Assembly (NCBI RefSeq): GCF_900188005.1
Contig: NZ_FZNR01000001.1
Location: forward strand, 434,001 to 498,000
Length of the DNA stretch: 64,000 nt
Source: Actinoplanes regularis
Lineage (GTDB): Bacteria > Actinomycetota > Actinomycetes > Mycobacteriales > Micromonosporaceae
Direction of reading: 5' to 3'
The position numbers and the translations under genes are program-made. The notes below the pieces were generated by a model. It was not told where the DNA came from. It ran no database searches and was given only the letters and a program-made list of their open reading frames with translations. The first letter of the stretch is position 1; each line of letters opens with the position of its first letter. Below are positions 1-9,217 of the stretch, piece after piece.

Positions 1-2
1 CG

Positions 3-443
3 GCGGCGGACATCGCCGAGGTGATCCGTGGCCAGTGGCGGGGCGACCGCGCGGGCTGGGCCCAGGTCGACCCGGCCACCGGAGCCGTTATGGGCATCAC
101 CACCTACCACGACGTCGACCCGAATCGGCGATCGGTCGGGATCGGGCACACCATGCTCGGCCGGAAGTGGTGGCGGACCGGGGTCAACACCGAGGCGAAG
201 CTGTTGTTGCTGGAGCGGGCGTTCGACGTGCTCGGTGCGGCCAAGGTCTTCTGGTACACGGACATCCGCAACGACCGCTCCCAGAACGCGATCGCCCGGC
301 TCGGTGCCAGCCGGGACGGGTTGATCCGCAGGCAACGACTGCGGCCCGACGGCAGCTGGCGGGACACCGTAGTCTTCGCGCTGACCGCGGAGGAGTGGCC
401 GGCCGCGGCGCAGCGCCTGCGGGACCGACTGGCCCTCGGCTGA
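3..443 (+). CDS. GNAT-family N-acetyltransferase, 5' end outside window
   Basis: The frame is open to the left edge, so the N-terminus is missing; a GTG at 21 exists but codons before it read as protein too. About 146 residues are visible. The C-terminal half has the RimJ/RimL-type pattern: a turn resembling the acetyl-CoA loop (GHTMLGRKWWRTGVNTEAK), a strand ending in WYTDIRNDRSQNAIARLG, then a basic tail with the closing strand WRDTVVFALT. Such enzymes move an acetyl group from acetyl-CoA to an amine on a protein N-terminus or small molecule. The substrate cannot be told. The LysE exporter gene begins 23 bases downstream on the same strand, so the two may be co-transcribed. Confidence 0.8.
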   Translation, partial: AADIAEVIRGQWRGDRAGWAQVDPATGAVMGITTYHDVDPNRRSVGIGHTMLGRKWWRTGVNTEAKLLLLERAFDVLGAAKVFWYTDIRNDRSQNAIARLGASRDGLIRRQRLRPDGSWRDTVVFALTAEEWPAAAQRLRDRLALG

Positions 444-466
444 TCAGGCCGGGGAGGGTGTGACTC

Positions 467-1120
467 GTGCTTGGCATCACTGATTTCTGGACGTACGTAC
501 TCGGCGTGGTGGCGATCGTCCTGCTGCCCGGGCCCAACTCGATCTTCGTGCTCTCGGTCGGCGCCCGTCGTGGGGTGCGAGCCGGATACCAGGCGGCGGC
601 CGGGGTGTTCCTCGGCGACGCGGTGCTCATGATCCTGTCCGCGACGGGTGTGTCCTCGCTGCTGGGGACGTACCCGCCGCTGTTCCTGGTGCTGAAGTAC
701 GCCGGCGCCGCATACCTTGCCTGGGTCGGCGTGAACATCCTTCGCTCCGCCTGGAGCCGGTGGCGGACCCGCGGCGAGGTGGCCGCCGCCGCGGTCGAGG
801 AGGAGTTGGCCGAGATACAGCGGCCGTTCCGGCGGGCAGCGGTGATCAGCGTGCTGAACCCGAAGGCGATCCTGTTCTTCGTCTCGTTCTTCATCCAGTT
901 CGTCGAGCCGGGGTACGCGCATCCGGCGCTGTCGTTCCTGGTGCTCGGGGCGGTCGTGCAGTTCTTCAGCGCGCTCTACCTGACCGCGCTGATCTTCGGC
1001 GGCCGCTCCCTGGCCGGACAGTTCCGGCGGCGCCGACGGCTGGCCGCCGGCGCGGCCACCGGAGTGGGCGCGCTGTTCGTCGGGTTCAGCATCAAGCTGG
1101 CAACGGCCAGTCTGAGCTGA
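467..1120 (+). CDS. LysE/RhtB-family amino acid exporter
   Basis: This is a 217-residue integral membrane protein with about six hydrophobic segments. The N-terminus carries the family signature LLPGPNSIFVLSVGARRG, and the middle has the usual VLNPKAILFFVSFF stretch. LysE/RhtB proteins export amino acids or related small molecules across the cytoplasmic membrane. The GTG start at 467 has a good ribosome site (GGGGAGGG at 451-458). It follows the GNAT gene closely and ends in a repeat-rich gap before the convergent kinase gene. The exported compound is unknown. Confidence 0.88.
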   Translation: MLGITDFWTYVLGVVAIVLLPGPNSIFVLSVGARRGVRAGYQAAAGVFLGDAVLMILSATGVSSLLGTYPPLFLVLKYAGAAYLAWVGVNILRSAWSRWRTRGEVAAAAVEEELAEIQRPFRRAAVISVLNPKAILFFVSFFIQFVEPGYAHPALSFLVLGAVVQFFSALYLTALIFGGRSLAGQFRRRRRLAAGAATGVGALFVGFSIKLATASLS

Positions 1121-1128
1121 TCACGTCC

Positions 1129-1221
1129 GAGCACCTCGGGGCGCTCGGACGGAGCCCGAACACGCCCGGTCCGAGCGGACCACCACCGAGCACCTCAGGG
1201 CTCGGACCGAGCCCGAACGCG
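1129..1221. repeat. Imperfect direct repeat with inverted repeat, probable terminator region
   Basis: The gap between the convergent exporter and kinase genes holds two imperfect copies of a roughly 35-base unit (about 1129-1164 and 1188-1221), each containing GCTCGGAC, GAGCCCGAAC and GAGCACCTC. It also holds a perfect 9-base inverted repeat, CGCTCGGAC at 1142-1150 and GTCCGAGCG at 1169-1177. The hairpin could end transcription on either strand; no T-tract is present. The rest of the gap shows nothing. Confidence 0.5.
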
Positions 1222-1269
1222 GATGCGCCAGGAGCGGCTCGCTGGCACACCGGACCGGATGAACGGCGG

Positions 1270-3285
1270 TCAACCGTGCTTGGTGCCGTTGGAGGGTGGG
1301 CCGCCGGGCCGCGTCGCCTTCGGCACCACCAGGGCACCGGCAGCCCGCCGCCCGTCGAAGAAGGCCGGCGAGAAGGCGGCGGCTCGCACTGATACGGGGG
1401 TCGCCGGCGACGATGCTGGCCGACGCTCCACCGGCCGGGTGGAGCCGCCCTGTCCGATCGGATCAATGCTGAGCAGTCTGCCGCCGAGCACGACGATCGC
1501 GAGAAGGCCACCGCCGAGCGCGATGACGGCCAGAAGACCGGCGATCGCCAGCCGGGTCACCGACCGGGAGCGGAGCGACCAGCGCCGCGGCGGCCACTCC
1601 TCCCAGGACGACGGGCCGGAGGCCCGGGAGCGGGGTGCGGGAATCGCGCGAACCAGCACCTGATTGCCGCGGCGCAGCGACGGGGTCACCGCGGGCTCGC
1701 CTACGGTGACCGGATGGCGATTCGGCCAAGACCGCGACGATTCGTGGCTCAACGGGACGCGGTGATCGCCGGCGCTGCGGGCACGGCCCGCAGCGGCCGC
1801 TGGGCCCCGAGAGACGAGGCTGTCGCTGGATTCGCCGGCGCGGGTGAACGCGCCCTCGATGTAGCCGCTCCGGGTAGGGGAGCTGCGCTCCCTGCCGGAA
1901 GCGATGGCCGCCTCCTCGACGTAACCACTCCGGGCACGAGAACTGTGCTCCCTGCCGGAAGCGGCGGACGCCTCCTCGACGTAACCACTCCGGCCACGAG
2001 AACCGTGCTCCCTTCCGGAAGCGGCGGACGCCTCCTCGACGTAACCACTCCGGCCACGAGAACTGTGCTCCCTGCCGGAAGCGGCGGACGCACCCTCGAC
2101 GTACCCGTTCAGAGCATGGTCGCTATGCCCCCTGCGGGAAGCGCGGGCCGGTAGACCCTCCGGGGGTAGCCACCACCCATCCGAGTCGTCGGCGTCCTCC
2201 GGCGGCTCGCCGCCGACGACAGCAGACTCGAGATCCGCCGAGATGCCCGGCGGCTCGCCGGTCTGCGCCGAGGTCGCGACGGGGCTGGTTCGGGCCAGAT
2301 CGCCGGTGTCCACGCGGTTCGCCCCGCCGAACCCCTTCGAACCGGCCGCGCTCCCCATCGGCTGATCGAACACGGTCGGGCGCGTCTCCTCGTCTGGGTC
2401 CGCACCACCCGCCGTGTGATCGACGAGCGGATGGTCGGCGGCGGGACTCCGGCACCACTGGGCGGCATCCGCCTCGACCACCGCCCTGAGCGTCCGCTCG
2501 ACCTCCCGCGCACCCGGCCGCGCTTCCGGGTCGTACCGGAGAAGGCCCTCAAGGATCGGGCCGAGCGGCCCGGCCCGCTGCGGCGGGTCGGGGGACTCGG
2601 TGGCCAGCGCGGCCAGCGTCGCCATTGCACTGTCCCGGGCGAACGGGGACCGGCCCTCGACCGCCGCGTACAGCGTCGCCCCGAACGACCACAGGTCCGA
2701 CGCCACCGTGGAGGCGCCGTCCCGGGCCCGCTCCGGCGAGACGTACTGAGGGGAGCCCACGATCAGGCCGGGCGTGGTGATCATGCCGTCGTCGACGAGC
2801 ATGGCCAGACCGAAATCGGTCAGCAGGATCCGTCCGTCGGAGCCGATCAGGACGTTGTGCGGCTTGATGTCGCGGTGCAGGACGCCGGCCCGGTGCGCGG
2901 CGGTCAGCGCGTCCAGCACGGCCAGGCCGATCCGGGCCGCCTCGACCGGCGGGTACGGCCCCCTCGTGATCAACATCTGATAGAGCGACCGGGACGCGAC
3001 GTATTCCATGACGATCCAGGACAGCCCCTCGGCGTGCATCACGTCGTAGACCCGGACCACGTGCGGATGCGTCAGTCGGGCCGCGCTCCGAGCCTCCCGC
3101 AGGGTCCGGTTGTGCAGCCGGTTCTTCTCGGCCTCGGCCATCCAGTCGGGCGGAACGATCTCCTTGATCGCGACGTCCCGGTCCAGCATCTGATCGCGGG
3201 CCAGCCAGACCCGTCCCATTCCACCTGCGCCGACCGGTTCCAGAAGACGGTACCGGCCTGCGACGAGCATCTGCCTGACCGCCAT
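1270..3285 (-). CDS. Ser/Thr protein kinase with tandem repeats and one membrane span
   Basis: This is a PknB-type eukaryotic-like kinase of 671 residues from the ATG at 3285; a TTG at 3291 and an ATG at 3270 are alternatives, and none has a clear ribosome site. The kinase domain fills about residues 10-270: glycine loop GAGGMG (19-24), ATP lysine K41, catalytic loop HRDIKPHN with D139, DFG with D157, then a GSPQYVSPE activation segment. A polar linker follows. Five 20-residue repeats of the type GYVEEASAASGREH lie at about residues 392-477. A single hydrophobic span sits near 577-602, before a short tail outside the cell with no recognised sensor domain. Most PknB-type kinases have a larger extracellular domain. 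It diverges from lhr. Targets are unknown. Confidence 0.9.
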   Translation of the reverse strand: MAVRQMLVAGRYRLLEPVGAGGMGRVWLARDQMLDRDVAIKEIVPPDWMAEAEKNRLHNRTLREARSAARLTHPHVVRVYDVMHAEGLSWIVMEYVASRSLYQMLITRGPYPPVEAARIGLAVLDALTAAHRAGVLHRDIKPHNVLIGSDGRILLTDFGLAMLVDDGMITTPGLIVGSPQYVSPERARDGASTVASDLWSFGATLYAAVEGRSPFARDSAMATLAALATESPDPPQRAGPLGPILEGLLRYDPEARPGAREVERTLRAVVEADAAQWCRSPAADHPLVDHTAGGADPDEETRPTVFDQPMGSAAGSKGFGGANRVDTGDLARTSPVATSAQTGEPPGISADLESAVVGGEPPEDADDSDGWWLPPEGLPARASRRGHSDHALNGYVEGASAASGREHSSRGRSGYVEEASAASGREHGSRGRSGYVEEASAASGREHSSRARSGYVEEAAIASGRERSSPTRSGYIEGAFTRAGESSDSLVSRGPAAAAGRARSAGDHRVPLSHESSRSWPNRHPVTVGEPAVTPSLRRGNQVLVRAIPAPRSRASGPSSWEEWPPRRWSLRSRSVTRLAIAGLLAVIALGGGLLAIVVLGGRLLSIDPIGQGGSTRPVERRPASSPATPVSVRAAAFSPAFFDGRRAAGALVVPKATRPGGPPSNGTKHG
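1855..2155 (-). repeat. 60-bp in-frame tandem repeats in kinase linker
   Basis: Five 60-base units lie in the kinase gene, coding for 20-residue units that start GYVEE or GYVEG and end in R-S. The central three units are nearly identical at the DNA level; the outer ones have drifted. Each unit keeps two or three serines and acidic-basic alternation. The length is a whole number of codons, so copy number can change without a frameshift. Confidence 0.85.
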
Positions 3286-3415
3286 CGGCAACCACCCATC
3301 ACGTCGGCTATCAGGATAATCAAGTACAGACCGCCCGAGGAACGACGATCACCCGGGCCCCGCCCCGGGTTCCGGCGGCGCGTTTTTGTCGTACGCCCGG
3401 GAGAGGATGGATGGC

Positions 3416-6400
3416 GTGCGAGAGGTGCTCGAGAAGTTCGGTCCGGCCACCAGGGCGTGGTTCACGGCCGCGTTCGCCGCGCCCACCGCCGCTCAGGACG
3501 GCGCCTGGCGGGCGATCGGCGCCGGCCGGCACGCGCTCGTGGTCGCGCCCACCGGTTCCGGCAAGACGCTGGCCGCCTTCCTCTGGGCCCTCGATCAGCT
3601 GGCCCGCGAGCCGATTCCCGAGCAGGTCCGACGCCGGTGCCGGGTCCTCTACGTGAGCCCGTTGAAGGCGCTGGCCGTCGACGTGGAGCGCAACCTGCGA
3701 GCGCCGCTCACCGGCATCAGGCAGGCGGCGGGCCGGCTCGGCCTGCCCCCACCCGAGATCACCGTCGGGATGCGTACCGGGGACACCCCCGCCGACGAGC
3801 GGCGCGGGTTCGCCCGCACCCCGCCGGACATCCTGATCACCACCCCGGAGTCGCTGTTCCTGCTGCTCACCTCGGCGGCGCGGGAGTCGCTGCGAGGCGT
3901 CGAGACGGTGATCATCGACGAGGTGCACGCGGTCGCGGCCACCAAGCGCGGTGCCCATCTGGCGCTCTCCCTGGAGCGGCTGGACGCGCTGCTGGATCGC
4001 CCGGCGCAGCGGATCGGCCTGTCCGCGACGGTGCGCCCGATCGAGGAGACCGCCCGGTTCCTCGGCGGTCCGCAGCACGTGGAGATCATCCGGCCGCCCA
4101 GCGTCAAGACGATCGAGGTGTCCGTCCAGGTGCCGGTGGAGGACATGACCCGGCTGGACGAGGCGCCCACCGACGACGATCCGGAAGGCGGCCGGCACAC
4201 ACCGTCGATCTGGCCGGCCGTCGAGGAGCGGGTGCTCGATCTGATCGAGGCGCATCGGTCGACCATCGTCTTCACCAACTCGCGACGCGGTGCGGAACGA
4301 CTCTGCGCCCGGCTGAACGAGCTGGCCGGCGAACGCGCCGAGATCACCCGGCTCAACGAGCGCGGCGAGAGCACTTCTGCCGGTGGCTCGGGCGACCCCA
4401 CGGCGGTGGTGGGCAACGGTGCCGCCGGGATGCCGGCGGCGATCATGGCCCAGTCCGCGGTCGCGCAGGGCGCTCCGCCCCTGATCGCCCGGGCCCACCA
4501 CGGCAGCGTCTCCCGCGAGGAGCGCAAACAGATCGAGGAGGCGCTCAAATCCGGCCGGTTGCCCGCCGTCGTCGCCACCTCGAGTCTGGAGCTCGGCATC
4601 GACATGGGCGCGGTCGACCTGGTCGTCCAGATCGAGGCGCCGCCCACGGTGGCGGCCGGGCTGCAGCGCATCGGCCGGGCCGGCCACCAGGTCGGCGCGG
4701 TGTCGCGCGGGGTCGTCTTCCCCAAGCACCGCGGTGACCTGCTGTCCTGTGCCGTCGTCGCGGAGCGGATGAGCACGGGCGCGATCGAGGAGTTGCGCTA
4801 CCCACGCAATCCGCTCGACGTGCTGGCCCAGCAGGTGGTCGCGATGGTGGCGCTGGAGCCCTGGCCGGTCGACGAGCTGGCCACGCTGGTCCGCCGGGCC
4901 GCACCGTTCGCCGAGTTGCCCGAGTCCGCCCTGCACGCGGTGCTGGACATGCTCTCCGGGCGGTACCCGTCGACCGCCTTCGCCGAGCTCCGCCCCCGGC
5001 TGGTCTGGGACCGCGGCACCGACCTGCTGACCGGCCGTCCGGGCGCCCAGCGGCTCGCCGTGACCAGCGGCGGGACGATCCCGGATCGGGGCACGTTCGG
5101 AGTCTTCCTGGCCGGGGCCGAGCGCGCCTCCCGGGTCGGCGAGCTGGACGAGGAGATGGTCTACGAGTCCCGGGTCGGCGATGTCTTCCTGCTCGGCTCG
5201 ACCTCCTGGCGGATCGAGGACATCACCCCCGACCGGGTGCTGGTGTCGCCCGCACCGGGCGCCCCGGCCCGGATGCCGTTCTGGAAGGGTGACTCGCCGG
5301 GCCGGCCGATCGAGCTGGGCCGGGCGATCGGGGCACGACTGCGCACGCTGGCCAAGGCCGGCGACGATGCCGCTACCAGCGCGCTGCGCGAGTCCGGCCT
5401 CGACGACTGGGCGGCCGGCAACCTGGTGAGCTACTTGCGTGAGCAGCGGGAGTCCACCCGCCACCTGCCGGACGACCGGACCGTCGTGGTCGAGCGTTTC
5501 CGCGACGAGCTGGGCGACTGGCGGATGACCGTGCACTGTGTGCTCGGCGCCCGGGTGAACGCGCCGTGGGCCCTGGCGATCGGCCGCCGGCTCAGCGAGC
5601 GGTACGGCGTGGACGGCCAGGTGATGCCCTCCGACGACGGCATCGTGATCCGCCTCCCGGACACCGCGGACGAGCCGCCCGGCGCCGACCTGGTCGCGTT
5701 CGACGCCGAGGAGATCGCCCAGATCGTCGAGGATTCGGTGGGCACGTCCGCGCTCTTCGCCTCCCGGTTCCGGGAGTGCGCGGCGCGGTCACTGCTGCTG
5801 CCTCGCCGCGACCCGCGTCGCCGCCAGCCTCTCTGGCAACAACGGCAACGGTCGGCGCAGTTGCTCGACGTGGCCCGGGAGTTCGCCGACTTCCCGGTGA
5901 CCCTGGAGGCGGCCCGCGAGTGCCTGCGGGACGTCTTCGACGTCCCAGGCCTCGTCGGCCTGATGCGGGAGATCTCCGGGCGCAAGGTCCGGCTGGTCGA
6001 GGCGGAGACCTCGCGGCCGTCGCCGTTCGCCCGGTCGCTGCTCTTCGGATACGTGGGCGCTTTCCTGTACGAGGGGGACGCGCCCCTGGCCGAGCGGCGC
6101 GCAGCGGCTCTGGCCCTGGACTCGACCCTGCTCGGCGAGTTGCTCGGCCGGGTCGACCTGCGGGAGCTGCTCGACCCGGCGGTGGTGATCGAGGCCGAGG
6201 CGCAGTTGCAGTGGCGGACCACGCAGCGCAGCCCGCGCGACCGGGAGGACGCGGCCGAGCTGCTCCGGCTGCTCGGGGAACTGTCCGTCGCGGAGCTGAC
6301 CGAGCGCGGCGTGCCCGAGGACTGGGTGCTGTCGCTGGAGGCGGACCGCCGGGCCATCCGGGTGCGGGTGGCCGGCGAGGAGCGCTGGATCGGGATCGAC

Positions 6401-8014
6401 GACGCGGGGCGGTACCGGGACGCGCTCGGGGTGGCGCTGCCGGTCGGGATCCCCGAGGCGTACCTGGAACCGGTCGCCGATCCGCTCGGTGACCTGGTCG
6501 CGCGGTATGCGCGCACGCACGGACCGTTTGCGGCGGCGACCTGCGCGGCCCGGTTCGGGCTGGGCGTCTTCGTGGTGGAGCAGGCGCTCAAGCGGCTGAG
6601 CGCGACCGGCCGGGTCACCTCCGGCGAGTTCTCCCCGGACGGCGCGGGCACCGAGTGGTGTGACGCCGAGGTGCTGCGCATGCTGCGGCGGCGATCGCTG
6701 GCGGCGCTGCGGCGGGAGATCGAGCCGGTGCCGCCGAAGGCGCTGGCCGCGTTCCTGCCCCGGTGGCACCAGGTGGGCGGGAACGCTCGCGGGGTGGACG
6801 CGCTGGCAGCGGCGATCGAGCAGGTACAGGGGCTGGCGGTGCCGGCCTCGGCCTGGGAGCGGCTGGTGTTGCCGGCGCGGGTGGCCGACTACACGCCGCC
6901 GCTCCTCGACGAGCTGTGCGGGAGTGGGGAGGTGTTGTGGGCAGGGTCCGGTTCGATCGCGGGCGGCGACGGATGGGTCACCCTGGCGTACGCGGACAGT
7001 GCGCCCCTGCTGCTCCCCCCGGCCGACGACGAGTTGGCGCTGACCCCGGAGCACCAGGCCGTGCTGGACGTGCTCGGGGACGGCCAGGCGCTGTTCTTCC
7101 GGTCGCTCGCCGACCGGGTCGGTTCGACCGACGATGCCGGCCTGGCCGCGACGGTGTGGGACCTGGTGTGGGCCGGGCACCTGACCAACGACACGTTCGC
7201 TCCGCTGCGGGCACTGCTCGGCGGCAGCGGCGCCCACAAGGCCAGGTCGACGCCGGCCCGGACCAGGTACCGCCGGCCGGGACGGCCCAGCCTGCCGTCG
7301 CGGACCGGTCCGCCGAACATGGCCGGGCGCTGGTCACGCCTGCCGGATCGTGACCTGGATCCGACCCGGCGCGCGGCCGCGCTCGCCGACCTCCTGCTGG
7401 AGCGGCACGGGGTGGTGACCCGGGGCGCGGTGCTGGCGGAGGGTGTGACCGGCGGTTTCGCTGCGGTTTATCCGGTGCTGAGCGCGCTGGAGGAACGCGG
7501 TGCGGCGCGCCGCGGTTACTTCGTGGAGGGCCTGGGGGCGGCGCAGTTCGCGGTGCCGGGGGCGGTGGACCGGCTGCGGGCCTTAGCGGAACCGGCCGAG
7601 CTGGCCGCGCGTACGAGGGTGGGGGCGCTGGTGCTGGCCGCGGCGGATCCCGCCAATCCGTACGGGGCGGCGCTGCCCTGGCCGGAGCGGATCGTGGACA
7701 GTGGCGACGGCGAGCCGGTCGCGAAAGCCGGGCACCGGGCCGGGCGCAAGGCGGGGGCGCTGGTCGTGCTGGTCGGGGGTGAACTGGTGCTCTACGTCGA
7801 GCGGGGCGGGCGGACCCTGCTGTCGTTCGTGGACGATGCCGGGGCGTTGACGGCTGCCGGGCAGGCGCTGGCGGCTTCGGTGCGGTCGGGTGCGCTGGGG
7901 CCGATGTCGGTGGAGCGTGCGGACGGCGAGTCCGTGCACACGTCGCCGCTGCGGGACGCCCTGACCGCGGCAGGTTTCCGGGCAACCCCACGCGGCCTGC
8001 GCCTGCGCGGTTAG
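3416..8014 (+). CDS. lhr: Lhr-type ATP-dependent helicase (large form)
   Basis: This is a superfamily 2 DEAD/DEAH helicase of about 1,532 residues, the long Lhr form found in actinobacteria. It translocates on single-stranded DNA and is linked to DNA repair. Visible motifs are Walker A APTGSGKT (residues about 44-51), the DEVH box in TVIIDEVHAV, LSATVRP (motif III), and the RecA2 motif QRIGRAGHQ. Winged-helix and Lhr core regions follow, then the large C-terminal domain. I take GTG 3416 as the start because GGAGAGG at 3400-3406 is spaced 9 bases from it; ATG 3407 directly abuts that site, and a TTG at 3386 is also in frame. It stands alone and is followed by a degenerate repeat array. Confidence 0.92.
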   Translation: MREVLEKFGPATRAWFTAAFAAPTAAQDGAWRAIGAGRHALVVAPTGSGKTLAAFLWALDQLAREPIPEQVRRRCRVLYVSPLKALAVDVERNLRAPLTGIRQAAGRLGLPPPEITVGMRTGDTPADERRGFARTPPDILITTPESLFLLLTSAARESLRGVETVIIDEVHAVAATKRGAHLALSLERLDALLDRPAQRIGLSATVRPIEETARFLGGPQHVEIIRPPSVKTIEVSVQVPVEDMTRLDEAPTDDDPEGGRHTPSIWPAVEERVLDLIEAHRSTIVFTNSRRGAERLCARLNELAGERAEITRLNERGESTSAGGSGDPTAVVGNGAAGMPAAIMAQSAVAQGAPPLIARAHHGSVSREERKQIEEALKSGRLPAVVATSSLELGIDMGAVDLVVQIEAPPTVAAGLQRIGRAGHQVGAVSRGVVFPKHRGDLLSCAVVAERMSTGAIEELRYPRNPLDVLAQQVVAMVALEPWPVDELATLVRRAAPFAELPESALHAVLDMLSGRYPSTAFAELRPRLVWDRGTDLLTGRPGAQRLAVTSGGTIPDRGTFGVFLAGAERASRVGELDEEMVYESRVGDVFLLGSTSWRIEDITPDRVLVSPAPGAPARMPFWKGDSPGRPIELGRAIGARLRTLAKAGDDAATSALRESGLDDWAAGNLVSYLREQRESTRHLPDDRTVVVERFRDELGDWRMTVHCVLGARVNAPWALAIGRRLSERYGVDGQVMPSDDGIVIRLPDTADEPPGADLVAFDAEEIAQIVEDSVGTSALFASRFRECAARSLLLPRRDPRRRQPLWQQRQRSAQLLDVAREFADFPVTLEAARECLRDVFDVPGLVGLMREISGRKVRLVEAETSRPSPFARSLLFGYVGAFLYEGDAPLAERRAAALALDSTLLGELLGRVDLRELLDPAVVIEAEAQLQWRTTQRSPRDREDAAELLRLLGELSVAELTERGVPEDWVLSLEADRRAIRVRVAGEERWIGIDDAGRYRDALGVALPVGIPEAYLEPVADPLGDLVARYARTHGPFAAATCAARFGLGVFVVEQALKRLSATGRVTSGEFSPDGAGTEWCDAEVLRMLRRRSLAALRREIEPVPPKALAAFLPRWHQVGGNARGVDALAAAIEQVQGLAVPASAWERLVLPARVADYTPPLLDELCGSGEVLWAGSGSIAGGDGWVTLAYADSAPLLLPPADDELALTPEHQAVLDVLGDGQALFFRSLADRVGSTDDAGLAATVWDLVWAGHLTNDTFAPLRALLGGSGAHKARSTPARTRYRRPGRPSLPSRTGPPNMAGRWSRLPDRDLDPTRRAAALADLLLERHGVVTRGAVLAEGVTGGFAAVYPVLSALEERGAARRGYFVEGLGAAQFAVPGAVDRLRALAEPAELAARTRVGALVLAAADPANPYGAALPWPERIVDSGDGEPVAKAGHRAGRKAGALVVLVGGELVLYVERGGRTLLSFVDDAGALTAAGQALAASVRSGALGPMSVERADGESVHTSPLRDALTAAGFRATPRGLRLRG

Positions 8015-8165
8015 CGGAGAACAGTCACCGCAAACCGGCCCGGAGAGCACCCACCCGCAAACCGACCCGGGAAACAGCCACCCGCAACCAGCCCGGAGAA
8101 CAGCCACCCGCAAACCGGCCGGAGAGCAACCGCCCGCAACCAGCCCGGAGAACAGCCGCCGAAAC
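8015..8165. repeat. Degenerate tandem repeat array after lhr
   Basis: Immediately after the lhr stop there are about six imperfect units of 24-28 bases, each containing variants of CCCGGAGAACAGCCACCCGCAAACC. The array fills most of the 203-base gap to the convergent oxidoreductase gene. No open frame or good hairpin explains it. About 50 bases with no recognisable feature follow. Confidence 0.75.
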
Positions 8166-8217
8166 CGCTCGGCGGCCGCCCCGGAGGACGGCCGCCCACA
8201 GAACCGCGACGCGCCGC

Positions 8218-9144
8218 TCAGAGCTTCGGCTGGACCTCGGAAGCGACCAGGTTCACGTGATCAATGTCGGCCAGGTCGAGGACCTGCAGGTAGAGCCGGG
8301 ACGCCCCCGCCTCGCCGTACCGTCCGATGATCTCGATCGCTTCCGCGGGCGTACCCACGATGCCGCCGTTCTCCCGCATCTCCTCGACCTCACGGCCGAT
8401 CGCGGCGGCCCGGCGGCGCACTTCGGCGTCGTCCCGGCCGACACAGAGCACCGCAGCCGCGCTGAACGCCGGCGGCTCGGCGCGACCGATCGCGGCGCTG
8501 GCCGCACGGACGCGTTCGTACAGCGGGGAAAGCTCTTCGATCTTGGAGAACGGGGCGTTGAACTCGGCCGCGTAACGCGCGGCGAGCTCCGGCGTGCGCT
8601 TCTTGCCGTGCCCACCGACGATCACCGGCAGCGGCGACTGGACCGGCTTGGGCAGCGCGGGCGAGTCGCTGAGCTGGTAGTGCTTGCCGTCGAAGCGGAA
8701 CGTCTCGCCGACCGGCGTACTCCACAGCTTGGTGATGATCTCGAGCTGCTCCTCGAGCCGGTCGAAGCGCTCGCCGACCGACGGGAACGGAATGCCGTAC
8801 GCCTGGTGCTCGGCCTCGAACCAGCCGCCGCCGAGCCCGAACTCGATCCGTCCGCCGCTCATCGCGTCGACCTGGGCGACCGCGACGGCCAGCGGCCCGG
8901 GCAGCCGGAACGTCGCGGAGCTGACCAGCGTGCCGAGCCGGATCCGGGAGGTCTGCACGGCCAGCGCGGCCAGCGTGATCCAGGCGTCGGTGGGTCCGGG
9001 CAGGCCGGACCCGTCACCCATCCGGAGGTAATGGTCGGAACGGAAGAAGCCGTCGAAACCGCCGTCCTCGGCGGCCTTGGCCACCCTCAGCAGGTCGTCG
9101 TAGCTGGCACCCTGCTGGGGTTCGGTGAAGATCACGAGACGCAT
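8218..9144 (-). CDS. LLM-class oxidoreductase, probably F420-dependent
   Basis: The protein of 308 residues from ATG 9144 has the TIM-barrel luciferase-like fold of bacterial LLM enzymes. It begins MRLVIFTEPQ, then has the F420/FMN-type features FRSDHY, RIRLGTLVSS, and the conserved MSGGRIEFGLGGGWFEAEH stretch near residue 100. The last part has PVIVGGHGKKRTPELAARYA. Close relatives use the deazaflavin F420, common in actinobacteria; the substrate cannot be read from sequence. A longer frame upstream (to 9219) is unlikely, since it would run into the divergent gene's start. It is divergent from the SAM hydroxide adenosyltransferase with about 73 bases between starts. Confidence 0.88.
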   Translation of the reverse strand: MRLVIFTEPQQGASYDDLLRVAKAAEDGGFDGFFRSDHYLRMGDGSGLPGPTDAWITLAALAVQTSRIRLGTLVSSATFRLPGPLAVAVAQVDAMSGGRIEFGLGGGWFEAEHQAYGIPFPSVGERFDRLEEQLEIITKLWSTPVGETFRFDGKHYQLSDSPALPKPVQSPLPVIVGGHGKKRTPELAARYAAEFNAPFSKIEELSPLYERVRAASAAIGRAEPPAFSAAAVLCVGRDDAEVRRRAAAIGREVEEMRENGGIVGTPAEAIEIIGRYGEAGASRLYLQVLDLADIDHVNLVASEVQPKL

Positions 9145-9204
9145 GACATCAACCCTGCCAGATCCGTGCGGCGCGCCCGGGCCGCTTCCGGCGGCGACTG
9201 GCAG

Positions 9205-9210
9205 TAACTT
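9205..9210 (+). promoter_or_regulatory. Candidate leaderless -10 (TAACTT)
   Basis: TAACTT ends 7 bases before ATG 9218. This fits the TANNNT spacing of leaderless actinobacterial genes, and no ribosome site precedes the ATG. Confidence 0.5.
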
Positions 9211-9217
9211 GGCCACC

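Noticed and set aside
3320-5536. Long antisense open frame opposite lhr
   Set aside because: It is a GC-driven shadow: no ribosome site, Arg/Gly/His-rich nonsense composition, and lhr motifs are clear on the other strand.
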